Part shown: piece after piece, positions 10,159-20,625 of the stretch
Position numbering within the stretch: the stretch's first letter is position 1
Layout of the letters: the number at the start of each line of letters is the position of its first letter
Origin: Amanita rubescens
Lineage: Eukaryota > Basidiomycota > Agaricomycetes > Agaricales > Amanitaceae
Assembly (NCBI GenBank): GCA_015039365.1
Contig: WION01000018.1
Location: forward strand, 404,673 to 468,672
Direction: 5' to 3'
Length of the DNA stretch: 64,000 nt
Translations under genes and position numbers: made by a program
Notes under the pieces: model-generated
The model's input: the letters and a program-made list of their open reading frames with translations, nothing else
The model's database searches: none
Told to the model about the DNA's origin: nothing

Positions 10159-12595
10159 TCAATTTGGACCAATAAATTGGTATAGAATCCGTCTAACAAG
10201 TCCAGATAAGTGTTGTGGATCATTTTGGTAAGTGCTCTGAAAGAGGAATTCAGTTCGCTTCGCGACATTAGGTGAAAAGAAGAGACATACCATGACCATT
10301 CCCATTCCAATCGTAGTCAACTGTTGAAAAATATCGTTATATTCAGATCTCTTCAACGTCCCGCTTACACTTACCAATGGTTCACCCCATTTGCCGGTTC
10401 GGAATACCAATCCCCTCCCCCGCGCCGCAATCCACAAACTCTCTAAACTCTTCGGCAGCACATACATGGCCAGTTCACCTCTCCGCCTCTTTTCCTCCAC
10501 AAATAACGACAGTCCCGCTGCAAAGCCAGCGAACCAAAAAGACAATTTGGAAACTAAGTAGTCAATCACATGTTGTGGTATCCTCGATAGCGGATTAGAG
10601 GAGGCGGATGATGATAGCTTCAGTTCGGATAAAACTCTATGGAGATAATGCTTATAACAAAATAAGCCTGACGTGTACTTGTCATTCAACGGGCGACGAT
10701 AAAAATATTTGTCAACTCACTTTGGTATATTATAACAAAAACTCCTAGGAATGCCGAGCTTCTCAAGCTACCCAAACCAGATTTAACGAGGACGTTTCCT
10801 GGATCTCGGATAAATGACTTCCATTTAAACAATATCGCGGGGGCGAAATGTAAAACGCTATAGATAGGAAGCATCCACTTGAAGACGGCAAAGAACCGAT
10901 CAAGAGGAACAGACATGCACGATGATAATGCAGGGTGCACTGCCGAGCAAGGAGCATATCTAGGGCGATATGGGGGGATATCTAGAGAGGAGGAAGAAGG
11001 GAAGAATTGCTCCCGCATAATACTGAGATCTGTTAGATTTGTAGGTGTAATGTCCTAAACGACTTATGAGATAAGAGATAAAGAGAAGAGAAGAATGGTG
11101 CTTACCGACAACGCGCATATTTGGTCTAGGTCTCGCACGTCGAACGTATCTTCTTTTACGAGACCGTAATTCATACGCAGACATCCGGGCGGAACTTTGG
11201 CTGCCTGACCTATCCTAAAAAAAAAGGTGTTCATTATGATCATACGAAAGCAAGGAGCTTCTTACCAGGCCCTGTAGGACTTGTCGAGGGTATCTGGGCG
11301 AAGTAGAAACGCATACAAAATTTGGCCACATCTACGACATGCTTTAGTACTTTTTCGGTTGTGATGGCGAGTATACTTACGCCAGCGAGAACAATAATAC
11401 ATCACCGTGAGGAATGTGGATATTATGTTTGGTTGTAAATGAATTATAGGATCCCTGAAGACCGCTGAGGTACTGTCATTCATTGCATTGACAAGGAAAG
11501 GTGGGGAAACATACCGGACAAATAGTTGCTGCGCGACAATTTCTCTCCTGCTCCTCTTTTCCCATATGATGGCCAAACCACCAGCGATGGCTCCAGCCAA
11601 TGCCGCATGCCATCTCCGCGTTCTCTTCCTCAAAAAGACAAGTTGTGCATGAGCGCTTAATGATAGTCGAGCATTGTGCTTAGGGAGCGTAACCTCCACT
11701 GTCTTAGCAGGGTTTTCCAGAGTCGGTCCATCAGCAGTTGACGCCTTTTTTGACTGTTCAGTCTCGGGGCTGATGGCAGGGAAAAATATTGGCAGCGCAT
11801 TTATCAAAAATTTGTAAAGTCCCGTAAAGGTCCCTACATGTACACGGGCGTTAATCTATCGTGTCGCGCCTGAATAAAAGTTTCTCGCACCTAGCATGGC
11901 CGCAAATCTCCAAGTGTCCTCGCCAAACACCGCATGCCTAACCATCGCGAAACGGTGATCTCTAAGTAACAGGCATCAATCAGAAAAAAACGTTGATATA
12001 ACTCGATAGACAAGAAAAAAACCTTGGTACCCTATTCAAACGCATCAACGCCAGCACCAAATTAACACAGGCTCGAATATTAAATGCCAGGGTTGCCGAT
12101 CCTTTCGTACATACTACGTCAAACGCCAAAGCAAAGTAGCTCAAACTTCAACTCACGAAAACTGCCCTTTGCCGCATGCCTCAAGCAGTCTTTCAGATTA
12201 TCCAATTCCACCACAGGCTCTCCTCTATCCCTCCACATCATCTTCCGCGCCTCCCTCAACCGCTCCTGGTGATTCGCCAGCGCGACCAGATTATCAAACG
12301 AAGCCATCGCGCGACGGGGTGTAAAGGTAATTCCGGGGGTGCTTTCGCCAGCGTCAAGTCGTGGAGAAGAGCGGCCGGAACCAGGCGCAGTTGAAGGTTG
12401 GGTATCATTTTCCATTCCGCGCTCCCAGGCCTCCCCAAACAAATCTCTATGTCTAATGGGGTTTACGGGAACGTTGGGGCAAGGATGGACGATCACTTGA
12501 TCAAGGAGTTGTTGTAATGTTAGCCGGTTGGCTGCCAGCGCTTTGAAATTCGGCGTTGTCGGAGTTCTTTGTTTACGTAAATCGAAAATCCCCAT
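10159..12595 (-). CDS. TMEM135-like multi-pass membrane protein
   Basis: Ten exons: 12595-12157, 12101-12023, 11961-11891, 11833-11515, 11464-11381, 11331-11266, 11214-11106, 11054-10721, 10667-10291 and 10236-10159. They sum to 1956 nt (651 aa). Family-type landmarks in the spliced protein are VRHAVFGEDTWRFAAMLG, YKFLINALPIFF, RWHAALAGAIAGGLAIIWEK, GQILYAFLLRPDTL, PCSAVHP, RFFAVFKWMLPIYSVLHFAP, GLGSLRSSAFLGVFVIIYQS and FAGFAAGLSLFVEEKRRRGE, ending in LVRRILYQFIGPN. From memory these match the TMEM135/Tim17-like family, linked in animals to mitochondrial and peroxisomal dynamics; the role in fungi is inference. The N-terminal ~130 residues are Ser/Pro-rich. I chose Met 12595 because it lies 141 bp from the upstream gene and begins the conserved-looking reading. 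No disruption seen. Confidence 0.85.
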
Positions 12596-12736
12596 AAACG
12601 GAAGCAATCTGGTCCAGCAAGTAGTCCTTTTGTAAACCAAAAAAATCGCATACATAATACATAGACGTAGATGTAGTATCCATAAATCATCCCGTAAAAT
12701 CCACTCAAACACTCCATAGATAGAATAGATCCGCAT

Positions 12737-14718
12737 TTATGCTTCCCACACAAACGGATCACGCATACTGGCGCGAGCAGGCAGGGAGTTGAGAAGAGCC
12801 GAAGTACCCATTGCACCCGGCGCTGGGTACTCATAGTATGACACACCCAAATCCGTAGGTGTCGAACTGCGCGGCTTCACTCGCATTCCCTTCCGCGGAG
12901 TAGTATGAGGATCACCAGCTTTCCCGCTCGTCTTTGTCGCTCGAAATTCCCCGTTTACCGGCACAGCGGGCAATTGAGGCTGCGGTTCTTGAGATACCTC
13001 ACTGCTACTTGCATCCGCGCTGCCCGTTGACGATGTGGTCCGAGCTTTGGCAGAGCTCGCTCCTCCCTGTCCCAACCTGAAATTCTGCATCGTCCTACTA
13101 AGCGCTTGCAGCACCGACTGTCTATCAGGCCACATGGCAGGAAATCGAGGCTGTCTGTTCGGTACCACTCCGACGCTTGGCCCTGAATTTGGAGCAACGG
13201 GTGAATGCGGATAAGACCGCTCCTCGTCCATAGCCTGACTTGTAAACGTAGAATGGATGGAAGAATCGGACAATCCACGCCTTAGACGCGGTCGAGTCGG
13301 CTGTTCACTGGCCTGATTTGGTCTCTCGTTTGAAACGCTGCGTTGTTGGTCTTCCTTGGTCGTTAGCGGTAGAGGTGACATCGTCGGGAGGTAATCAGAC
13401 GGTCCTGATGCACGGCCAAAGACAGGGTCGATGACCGCATCAACATATCTCGAGAGTCCACCTATAACTCTTCCCATTCCGTCTTCCGCAGGTTGTCCAT
13501 GTCCTACGCCGCTTTCCACAGTAGGTCGAGGAGTGGGACTAGACCTCCCCGTTAAATCCATTGTTGGGATAATCGCTGACCTGGCTTTCCGCGGTGTCCT
13601 AGGCAACACAACCCATGGCTCAGGGTCCAACACCTTTGACGGCGCACCCGCAAAAATGTCCATGACGTTCCTCGATCCTCCCGCACCGGAAATAGTGCGC
13701 TGCATCTGCCATTCGGCATTATGGTTGTCCGGAGAAACAGAGAACAAAGGCGGCACGGGGCCATCACTGCTCGAGAATGTATTAGTCACTGTCTTGCCCT
13801 TGAGCCCCGCGCCCAAGAACTCGACGTTGACAGTCGTAGCCGAAGCAGCCAGTGCAGGCGCATTCTTTGGAACAGTTATCGGCCGGGACCGGGGGCCTCC
13901 AACTGCTCCTGTTACACCCAAGCTTGTTATTCCGGACGCAGCGCTTTGGTTACTGGTAGACTTGCTAAGTGGCGGTCCGGCCGACAGTCGATCCTCCGTC
14001 TGACGTTTCTCTGCCCTGTTGCCCGGGGAGAACAATTTGGACAACGGACCCATCCAATTCAGCGTCCCATCCCATCCATCTTTCGATCCAGCCCCCAAAC
14101 CATCCTCTTCCCTCTTCTTTGGATCCATCGCAGCTTCGCTCACCCTCGGCGCCTGGCTTGGATCCAAGATCACATCGTTCAGCACAACCCTCAGTCTCCC
14201 CATCTCTCCAAACATCTCTCTCATCAATCTGAAGAGAGTCCGCACCTCCTTCCTCGTACACACCGCAACCATCTTTTCGTCCTCCAATAATACTCGGAAC
14301 TGAGACTTCAATGCTGTAGCATCAGCCAGTATCTGGTTAATGGTTGACCGCGAGAGGTGCTTGACATCGCCAGGGTTATGGTATAGATGTTGGCGTTTGA
14401 GACGGTTCGTGAGAGTGAGAGCATCCGCTTGAGCAAGTTTGGAAAAGAGCTGGGTCAGTCGTTCCAGGAGAACGGCAATGTGTGACTGTGAGAGTCTCGG
14501 ACGAAAAAGATGAAGATTCCGAACGCGGGTCACTGCTAGTAAGTGGCGGAGGGTGAAGAGAGGCGCCATATGGAGTGAGATAGCGAAACTGTGAAAATGG
14601 TATAGAGGTTGACCAGGTCCCGTTCATCTGCACGCCGCGAGAACGTGTCAGGTGTGGATTTGGTAGGCATAGACTTTCCAATAGGTTCGTCATCTTCGTC
14701 GATGGTATCAGGATCCAA
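12737..14718 (-). CDS. Unrecognised protein with helical N-terminus and long disordered tail
   Basis: A single open frame, 14569-12737, gives 610 aa from Met 14569. An upstream ORF at 14718-14536 (MDPDTIDEDDEPIGKS...ERDLVNLYTIFT) may be the true first exon: a donor after the codons for IFT and the acceptor CTCTCACAG near 14490 join it in phase to SHIAVLLERLTQLF. The first ~150 residues are helical and Leu-rich (LLERLTQLFSKLAQADALTL, LFRLMREMFGEMGRLRVVLND). The rest is Ser/Pro/Thr-rich with scattered basic patches, as in a cytosolic adaptor or scaffold. A motif DPEPWVVLPRTPRK sits in the middle. I do not recognise the family. It is the upstream neighbour of the TMEM135-like gene on the same strand. 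Confidence 0.65.
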
Positions 14719-14992
14719 ATCATAGCTGATTTGTAATGCTGGGTATAGGCTGCTGCTGGAACAAGGGTGGATGGTACAATAATCGTGGTTCGGATGGTGT
14801 TGACAGATGTGTTGTGGGAGAAAGAGGACGGTGGTTAGTTTCTGGTGTCAGGGGCTTCCTGCTTTACCGGATCAATTCGTAGATCAAATGAAATAAAATG
14901 TATCTTACGAATGCGCGCGAGCTTCGTTCCAGACTAGTACTTCGCTGGTCAGGAACAGGTATCTCAAAGGTTTTCAAGTCAGAACAGCTAAT

Positions 14993-16334
14993 TTATGCGC
15001 GACAACACAGACTCACTGAGAATTCTTTTATGGAAAACGATGGTGCTGTACTCTGTTTGTGTCTCAGGGCTCTAGCTTTGAAGGAATACATGATCAATCA
15101 ATCAGGCAAGACGTAACTGACACTTACGCGGCAGTTCCTGATTAAGCCGTTGTTCCTCTACTTCTTCCTGCAAAGCATGAAAATCTTCCCGACAATCTGA
15201 TAATAGCTGTTGTAATTCCGCATTGTCGCGTTTGATGATCTCGTTATCATTGACCAGAGATTCCAGAACCTTCGCCAGCTCATCATGCGCGCTACGCGGA
15301 AGCTGCCCATTTTGCATGAGTTGAATGTGCTGCGCGCGCATCTTGTAGGGTACAATCGGACGACTCCAGATGAGTGACGCGCTTGGACTCGAGTGCTTCC
15401 TGAAGCTGGTAGACCTCCGTTTGAAGTTTAGCTACCGATACCAGAGTTTGAGAAACCAGCAACGTAAATTAAGGACAGGACACACCTGCTTTCTCTTTGA
15501 GAGCGGCAAACCTCGTTTCAGCCAACCTAGCCCTCTGCGATTCGACGTCACGTTCTTGTTGTATATCGTTTCTCTCTTTCATCGCGGCGGACAGGCGGAT
15601 GTCCCAGCCAGTGGAACGGGCCTGAGTGGCTGTCAGTCGTGAGATCGTAGCTCGTGCTTCTTCCAGCTCTTGAAGGATAGACTTGGTCGATGCTTCTGAT
15701 ACCTCACTGTGGATGAGTGCCTGGTTTAGGCGCTGAAGGATAGATCTTAAGAAACGTTAAAAACGAATTGAACATAGACGGACCTTCTCCAACAAAGCCT
15801 TCTCCTTGAGTAACTCGGCAACATAGCTATCTCTTTCTTCTTGTGACCCATGGATCACAAAGGAACTGATACTATCAGTACTCTTAGTTATCGAAGCTTG
15901 TCGCTTAGGAGGTGTCTAAGTGGAATCGTATCACCATCGCGATCCGAGTCAGAATGGCACCAGAACGCAGTAGAAAGGTAACGAACCTCATGTCGATGCA
16001 TATAAGCCTCGTGGCGCCGCAACAACGCTTGGCCAACCTCTGACAACAACCATACGTCAATAGCATAGAGAGTAACGGATTGCAAGCCTTACCAGGCGCT
16101 CAACCTCAACCGGGTCTCTAGTCCCCCCTTTGTTTCCAACCAATTGCTCAAATTCTCGCAGTCATCCTTCCCACAACAACAAGTGAGACGAAGCGGAGGG
16201 TCCGGAGATGGGACTCGTTGGGAGAACTCTGCCAGAGCAGCTGTCAAGTCTTCGATGGTAGGTGTCGCGCTATAAATGCTCTCGGGTGTTGCTGGTCGTG
16301 TTGGCTGTGCTGCATCTGGGCCAGGAATGCTCAT
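14993..16334 (-). pseudogene. Coiled-coil protein gene with at least two frame breaks
   Basis: Segments of one coiled-coil protein follow in order on the minus strand: an N-terminus with MSIPGPDAAQPTRPATPES and a Cys-rich CCCGKDDCENLSNW patch (16334-16089), EVGQALLRRHEAYMHRHE (~16035), a stretch with YVAELLKEKALLEK (~15880-15790), an alanine/glutamate coil (LQELEEARATISRL, ~15690), and a final coil (ELQQLLSDCREDFHALQEEV, 15341-15130). Most junctions are clean GT-AG introns. Two are not: the first exon and EVGQ cannot be joined in frame by any AG I see, and near 15350 the coil changes frame within 13 nt where no intron fits. The last short exon would end at 14993. Either a recent pseudogene or two sequence errors. 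Confidence 0.6.
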
Positions 16335-16785
16335 GTACGGGGTAGCTCGGAAGTGCGGAGGGGCGAGGATGGAGGAGGATGGAGGGGAAAGAAGAAGAAC
16401 CGAGAGTGATCAGTCCAATTGTAACGGAAGTGTTCATTACGGCTATCGGGGTTCGGGTTGATCATTCTTGGTCGAATGGCACGTGTACATGCCCATATGG
16501 TATGTTTTGACAAAAGCCGCGTCACGATGCCAGTCAAGGTCGCAGAGCTCAGATGGAATACCAAACTGAATCTTGAAACTTGATACCACTGACCAATGCG
16601 TAAGCACTTGCAGTTCGTTTCATTCACGAAAGATCTAATTTAAAAGATAATGAACGAACGTGATCATGCCACCCAGCGAAAGAATCTGGCCAGGCCACCA
16701 ACAAAGCTGACAAAGACAGTTGGTTGATAATGAAGTGATGTCGATGAGTTGTTGGACCGGGGGAACTTTCAATGTGATGAGAACA
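16332..16785. repeat. Duplicated spacer, left copy (promoter region of the coiled-coil gene)
   Basis: About 450 bp matching 18784-19250 with small indels. Shared blocks include GGTAGTTCGG/GGTAGCTCGG, GAACCGAGAGTGATCAGTCC, TTGTAACGGAAGTGTTCA, CCCATATGGTATGTTTTGAC, GATACCACTGACCAA and CCACCCAGCGAAAGAATCTG. Its left edge coincides with the start codon of the coiled-coil gene, so the duplicated unit is essentially the intergenic region. Confidence 0.8.
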
Positions 16786-16977
16786 AATGCAGGAAGCGCA
16801 GTCAGTCAGTACTCGGAAGTGCGTAGGATGTCTCGCGTCTCGCCGGGATGTGACGTGCGCTGCTTGGACTGCTTGCGTATCGCCGTTATCTCGTCCGAGC
16901 AAGAGATTTCAGGCCTCGGATCGGAAAAACCCATCACCTTACAGGTTGCGGGAATACCCACTACTTACGTAGCGGGA

Positions 16978-18342
16978 ATGTCCCAAGTCCCAAGTTATCC
17001 TTTGACCCTCTTGAAACTAATGGACGAGAGTTACGAATCCACTGGACAGCCGCCTCTAGGAATCGCCAGACGTGTCGGCGTAGAATCTTCAACATTCGAC
17101 TTACCGGCGCATAAAATACTACAAGCTCTGATCACCCACGCGCAATCCCCGGGAACTATCGCTAAAGAGTTGTTAATTAAACTTGGAAAGTGTGGGAATG
17201 GACATGTAAAAACCTTGGGTTTGTTGCTTCGTTGATTTGATTTCTACTTGCTGAATGTCTTTTAAGCCGAGGAAGTGTATGGCGAGGTTTCCACTTTGTC
17301 AGCAGATGAATGGGCAGTTAAAGTTCTTCAGGAACTCCAGGAGTCCGAGTCCCCTGGCGACCTCTCGACAGTTACGCAGCTGGGGAGTCACTACTTATCT
17401 CATCTGGTGATCCCCTGTATGCGGTTCTTTTGCCGCAAGGTTAGCCAGTTTGCGTTGACATTCTACTTTTTCAAGTTCGAAATCCCGGTAGAAGACAGAC
17501 ACCTCAAGATAGTGTTCACTCTACTCCGAATCGTAGACGCATCGAGGAAATCGAGGACTTGTTAACACAAGCTATTAGTAGGAGGAGTCAATCGGCTTTA
17601 AAGGACCTGGCAAGTTCGACAAGTTGACTCATTGGATATTAGGCTAAGGTCCGTTGTAGATCATGCTCCGCGATGGCGGCAACTGTCTGCTCACGGAAGC
17701 GCCCTTCTTCCCTCCGATTGCAGTGGTGGCCCGCTGCGCTCATATCATCCCGTTTTCTATCCATTCGAAGGTAACCCTATCCCTTGGACGACGCTTTCCC
17801 TATTTATATATTTCTCTAGACACAAACACATGCTGCGATCGAAATGTTTACAGGCTCTGCTTTAGACGCCCAAACCATACATGATAACATAAATCATCCA
17901 CGCAATGCATTGAATCTTGAGAGTAATGCTCACGATTCGATGGATAAGCGTCTGGCCTGGGGAATCGAAGCGATATCCTCTGGTGGTCAAGTGAGCTTTG
18001 TTTGTTTTGGTTGCAATCTTGAATTCACATATCACTTAGTACAAGTACTATCACCGAGTTGTTCGACCGGATATGGTGGTACGCTACATACTGCTGCGGG
18101 ACGGTGATGAAATACATTTTGGGGCGGGCGCCGGTGGTCATCAAGTTACACTCCCCGACCCGAGGATCTGCAACCTCCACCTGGCAATCTGTCGGGTGTC
18201 TTACGCCTGCGGAGCCTCTGAAATTTTTGATCAATTTCTTTGGGATGAAGACGAAGATGGATTTCAAGTCCCTGTCTACTTCGGTGGTCCGTTTGTATCT
18301 GATGATGTATTGATGCGCAAGCTTGAGACGTTAGTTTGTTAA
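16978..18342 (+). CDS. Fungal HNH nuclease-domain protein
   Basis: Six exons: 16978-17218, 17267-17416, 17476-17609, 17660-17770, 17820-17990 and 18040-18342. They sum to 1110 nt (369 aa) with no stop. The C-terminal half shows the HNH_2-type pattern of filamentous fungi: a strand with LRDGGNCLLTE, then CAHIIPFSIHSK (first His), then a helix (HAAIEMF), then INHPRNALNLESNAHDSMDK (Asn and second His). A beta-rich C-terminal region with RVVRPDMVVRYILLRDGDE follows. In these fungal families the domain is usually of unknown cellular role; nuclease activity is inferred from motif retention. The third intron uses a GC donor (CTG/GCAAGT), the only choice that keeps the frame. An in-frame reading continues upstream of Met 16978, so the start could be earlier. 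Confidence 0.8.
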
Positions 18343-18783
18343 TATAGGCTGCTGGATTACTAGGTTCTGATGCATAATCTATTAAGGTGTGACGTGAACC
18401 GGCTCATATGAATCTCCTCTCGTACGATAAACAACATGTAGCAATGCCCACTGGCCTTATCTGATGATTGTGGGATCCTTTTCTACTCGTTAAGGGCCCA
18501 TTAGATAGGGCGGGTATACGCGATTGGATCTCATTCAGCCTTCCGGCCTCGCCTTGAATAAATATTCAGCTGCAACGGGTGTTTAAAACGTTGTTCGTAT
18601 GAAATTAACCGAGACCTACGTCGGCGGAAGCTCCTTCTACCCAGCGGATATTGACTAGCCTAGTTTGCCCTGCTCTGCAATTCTATGACTTTCAATGCGC
18701 GCGGATGAACGCGCGGCTAGAGATGCGTGTCTTATCAATCGCATTCGATACACTGTATAACAAAAATCGATTAGGCAATGTGG
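18343..18783. other. Intergenic stretch
   Basis: No gene or repeat that I can support between the HNH gene and the right spacer copy. Confidence 0.5.
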
Positions 18784-19250
18784 CCATGTACGGGGTAGTT
18801 CGGGCGTGCGGAGGGGCGAGGATGGAGGGGAAAGAAGAACCGAGAGTGATCAGTCCGATTGTAACGGAAGTGTTCAGGTTCGGGCTGATCATTCTTGACC
18901 TTCACGTGTATATGCCCATATGGTATGTTTTGACAAAAGCCGCCGTGTCAACACTAATCGATACTTGAAACGATACCAAGGCCACAGAGATGGAATACCA
19001 AACTGAAACTTGATACCACTGACCAACGCGTAAGCACTTGCGGTTCATTCATATTGGATCTAAAGATAATGAACAATAATGAATGGACTCGGACGTGATC
19101 ATGCCAGTGACGTGCCACCCAGCGAAAGAATCTGGGCCACCAACAAAGCTGACAAAGGCCGTTGGTTGGCAACGAAGCGAACGCTGATGGGCAGTGATGG
19201 GCATGTGAGATCATGGGCACTCGGGGGAACTTTCACAGCATTTCACAGCA
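18784..19250. repeat. Duplicated spacer, right copy
   Basis: Right-hand copy of the 16332-16785 spacer in the same orientation. It ends, on the minus strand, at an ATG matching the coiled-coil gene start codon, but no coding sequence follows, so it is a promoter copy without its gene. Confidence 0.8.
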
Positions 19251-19587
19251 TGACCCTGACTTTGCCAGCTCACCGCATCTGTCCAACGAAGTGATATCCC
19301 ACTTTTCTGATTTGTGCTATCTCCTAGCGTTTCGAACGAAGTGGAAGAACACACTAGTAACCGATCGTCACCAATCGCAAATTTGGATGGAAAACGGTAC
19401 GCGCCTGAACTTGAGTTTGGGAAATTGTGGACTCATCGTAAAGATCAGACTCCAGCCTGGGTCCGTGTACTCTGTCATCGTTGAAAATTACGACGAACGT
19501 ATTGGGTTCTCACAGGAAGTGTCTTACGAATCACGACAGCCAATGTTGGGTCTGTTTGCCTTCAAGATAGCCTTTCACAATTACTAA
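19213..19587 (+). CDS. Unrecognised ORF beside the right spacer copy
   Basis: A 124-codon open frame beginning inside the end of the duplicated spacer. The second half (NGTRLNLSLGNCGLIVKIRL, GSVYSVIVENYDERIGF) alternates hydrophobic and polar residues as a small beta protein would. No family recognised, no intron evidence. It could be a fragment or a chance ORF. Confidence 0.25.
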   Translation: MGTRGNFHSISQHDPDFASSPHLSNEVISHFSDLCYLLAFRTKWKNTLVTDRHQSQIWMENGTRLNLSLGNCGLIVKIRLQPGSVYSVIVENYDERIGFSQEVSYESRQPMLGLFAFKIAFHNY

Positions 19588-19741
19588 TGTTTCATGTCCA
19601 TGAACACAGCTCATAGAAGAAATACTACATCAAAGACATATACATCCATGCGCATTTATATCGTACAATCAGTAAACAGGTCGCGAAAAGGAACATATTA
19701 AAATCTCAAGAACGGTCAGTACCCTCCATCGGGACATAGGA

Positions 19742-20134
19742 CTAGCTTATTGCATTAGCCAATAAAACGAAGATGTTGAGCAGAACTCTCACATGTCGAC
19801 CTTCCATCACATTGCCGGCAGGTCTAGCCCGACACACATGTTGGTTAAGCATGTATTTCCTGGCATACGATCTCCGGCACGTAAAACAACCAAATCCACG
19901 TCCACCGTGTCTCCTCGACTTCCAATGGCGCTTCAGGTCGCTCATCCTTTTGATCGCCTTGCCACATTCGCAGCGGTGGACAAGAGAGCCATTAATCCCT
20001 GATGTCTCGAACGTGAAGGAGGGCTCGGAACTTGTATCTTGAATCTCAGCCCCAGTCCCAGCGCCTGGAGATCCACCCAAGGATGCATTGGTGACCTGCG
20101 CGTTATTAATCGTCGGTGGGGTCGAAGGAGGCAT
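19742..20134 (-). CDS. Small C2H2-type zinc-finger protein, intact copy (A)
   Basis: 130 aa, single exon. After a ~50-residue Pro/Thr/Gly-rich N-terminus comes a finger HRCECGKAIKRMSDLKRHW followed by SRRH (C-x-C, then H and H), a GGRG linker, and a second finger-like unit FGCFTCRRSYARKYMLNQHV ending in a Cys, so its last ligands are H and C. The C-terminus is hydrophobic (VLLNIFVLLANAI). Two more copies lie at 23865-24167 and 29930-30235 in the same orientation. A DNA-binding role is inferred from the fingers only. Confidence 0.6.
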   Translation of the reverse strand: MPPSTPPTINNAQVTNASLGGSPGAGTGAEIQDTSSEPSFTFETSGINGSLVHRCECGKAIKRMSDLKRHWKSRRHGGRGFGCFTCRRSYARKYMLNQHVCRARPAGNVMEGRHVRVLLNIFVLLANAIS

Positions 20135-20463
20135 AGTCTCCTCTACGCTTGGTATAGTAGAATCGACTGACTACTCAAGGTCAATCCCATGCCGGGCAGA
20201 ATCAAGTCGAAACCCTTACGTCAATGACACCCCAAGCCTCGTGCAAATACCAAAAGGCAAGACTGTCGACGCTGGGAATGGAAGTATGGTAGCGGTCCAT
20301 TAGGCCCTGGTATGAAGAAAGCTCATTGCCTCGGCTTTCAATATATATTATTCTGGCGGATCTGGCTACCGTGCCCCCTCTGCCCATTTCATGGCGCAGG
20401 GACCTATGATGGCTTTCGACCGTTTTCCCTAGATGGCTGCGAAGTTACAAATCACCGTTCGCC

Positions 20464-20625
20464 ATGCATGGCTGGATGGGCAAGATCAAGAACTTTGATT
20501 TGAAATACACTGATGGCAAGGCAAAAACCCTTGATGTGTATGGTCTACGGGACAAAAATGTATGGCAGACAATTCTTATCGCCGTCGAGGCTGACTTTAA
20601 TGGGACAGTGAGATTCGGCGAGTAA
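20464..20625 (+). CDS. Small ORF of 53 codons
   Basis: Open from ATG 20464 (or 20476). The peptide contains FDLKYTDGKAKTLDVYGLRD and ends in NGTVRFGE, a composition closer to a folded protein than to noise. It could be the last exon of a longer gene whose 5' part I cannot find. No family recognised. Confidence 0.25.
   Translation: MHGWMGKIKNFDLKYTDGKAKTLDVYGLRDKNVWQTILIAVEADFNGTVRFGE

Noticed and set aside
13431..14303. Overlapping plus-strand ORFs of 94-190 codons
   Set aside because: They are shadows of the minus-strand disordered-protein gene, with Pro/Ser composition mirroring the opposite strand.
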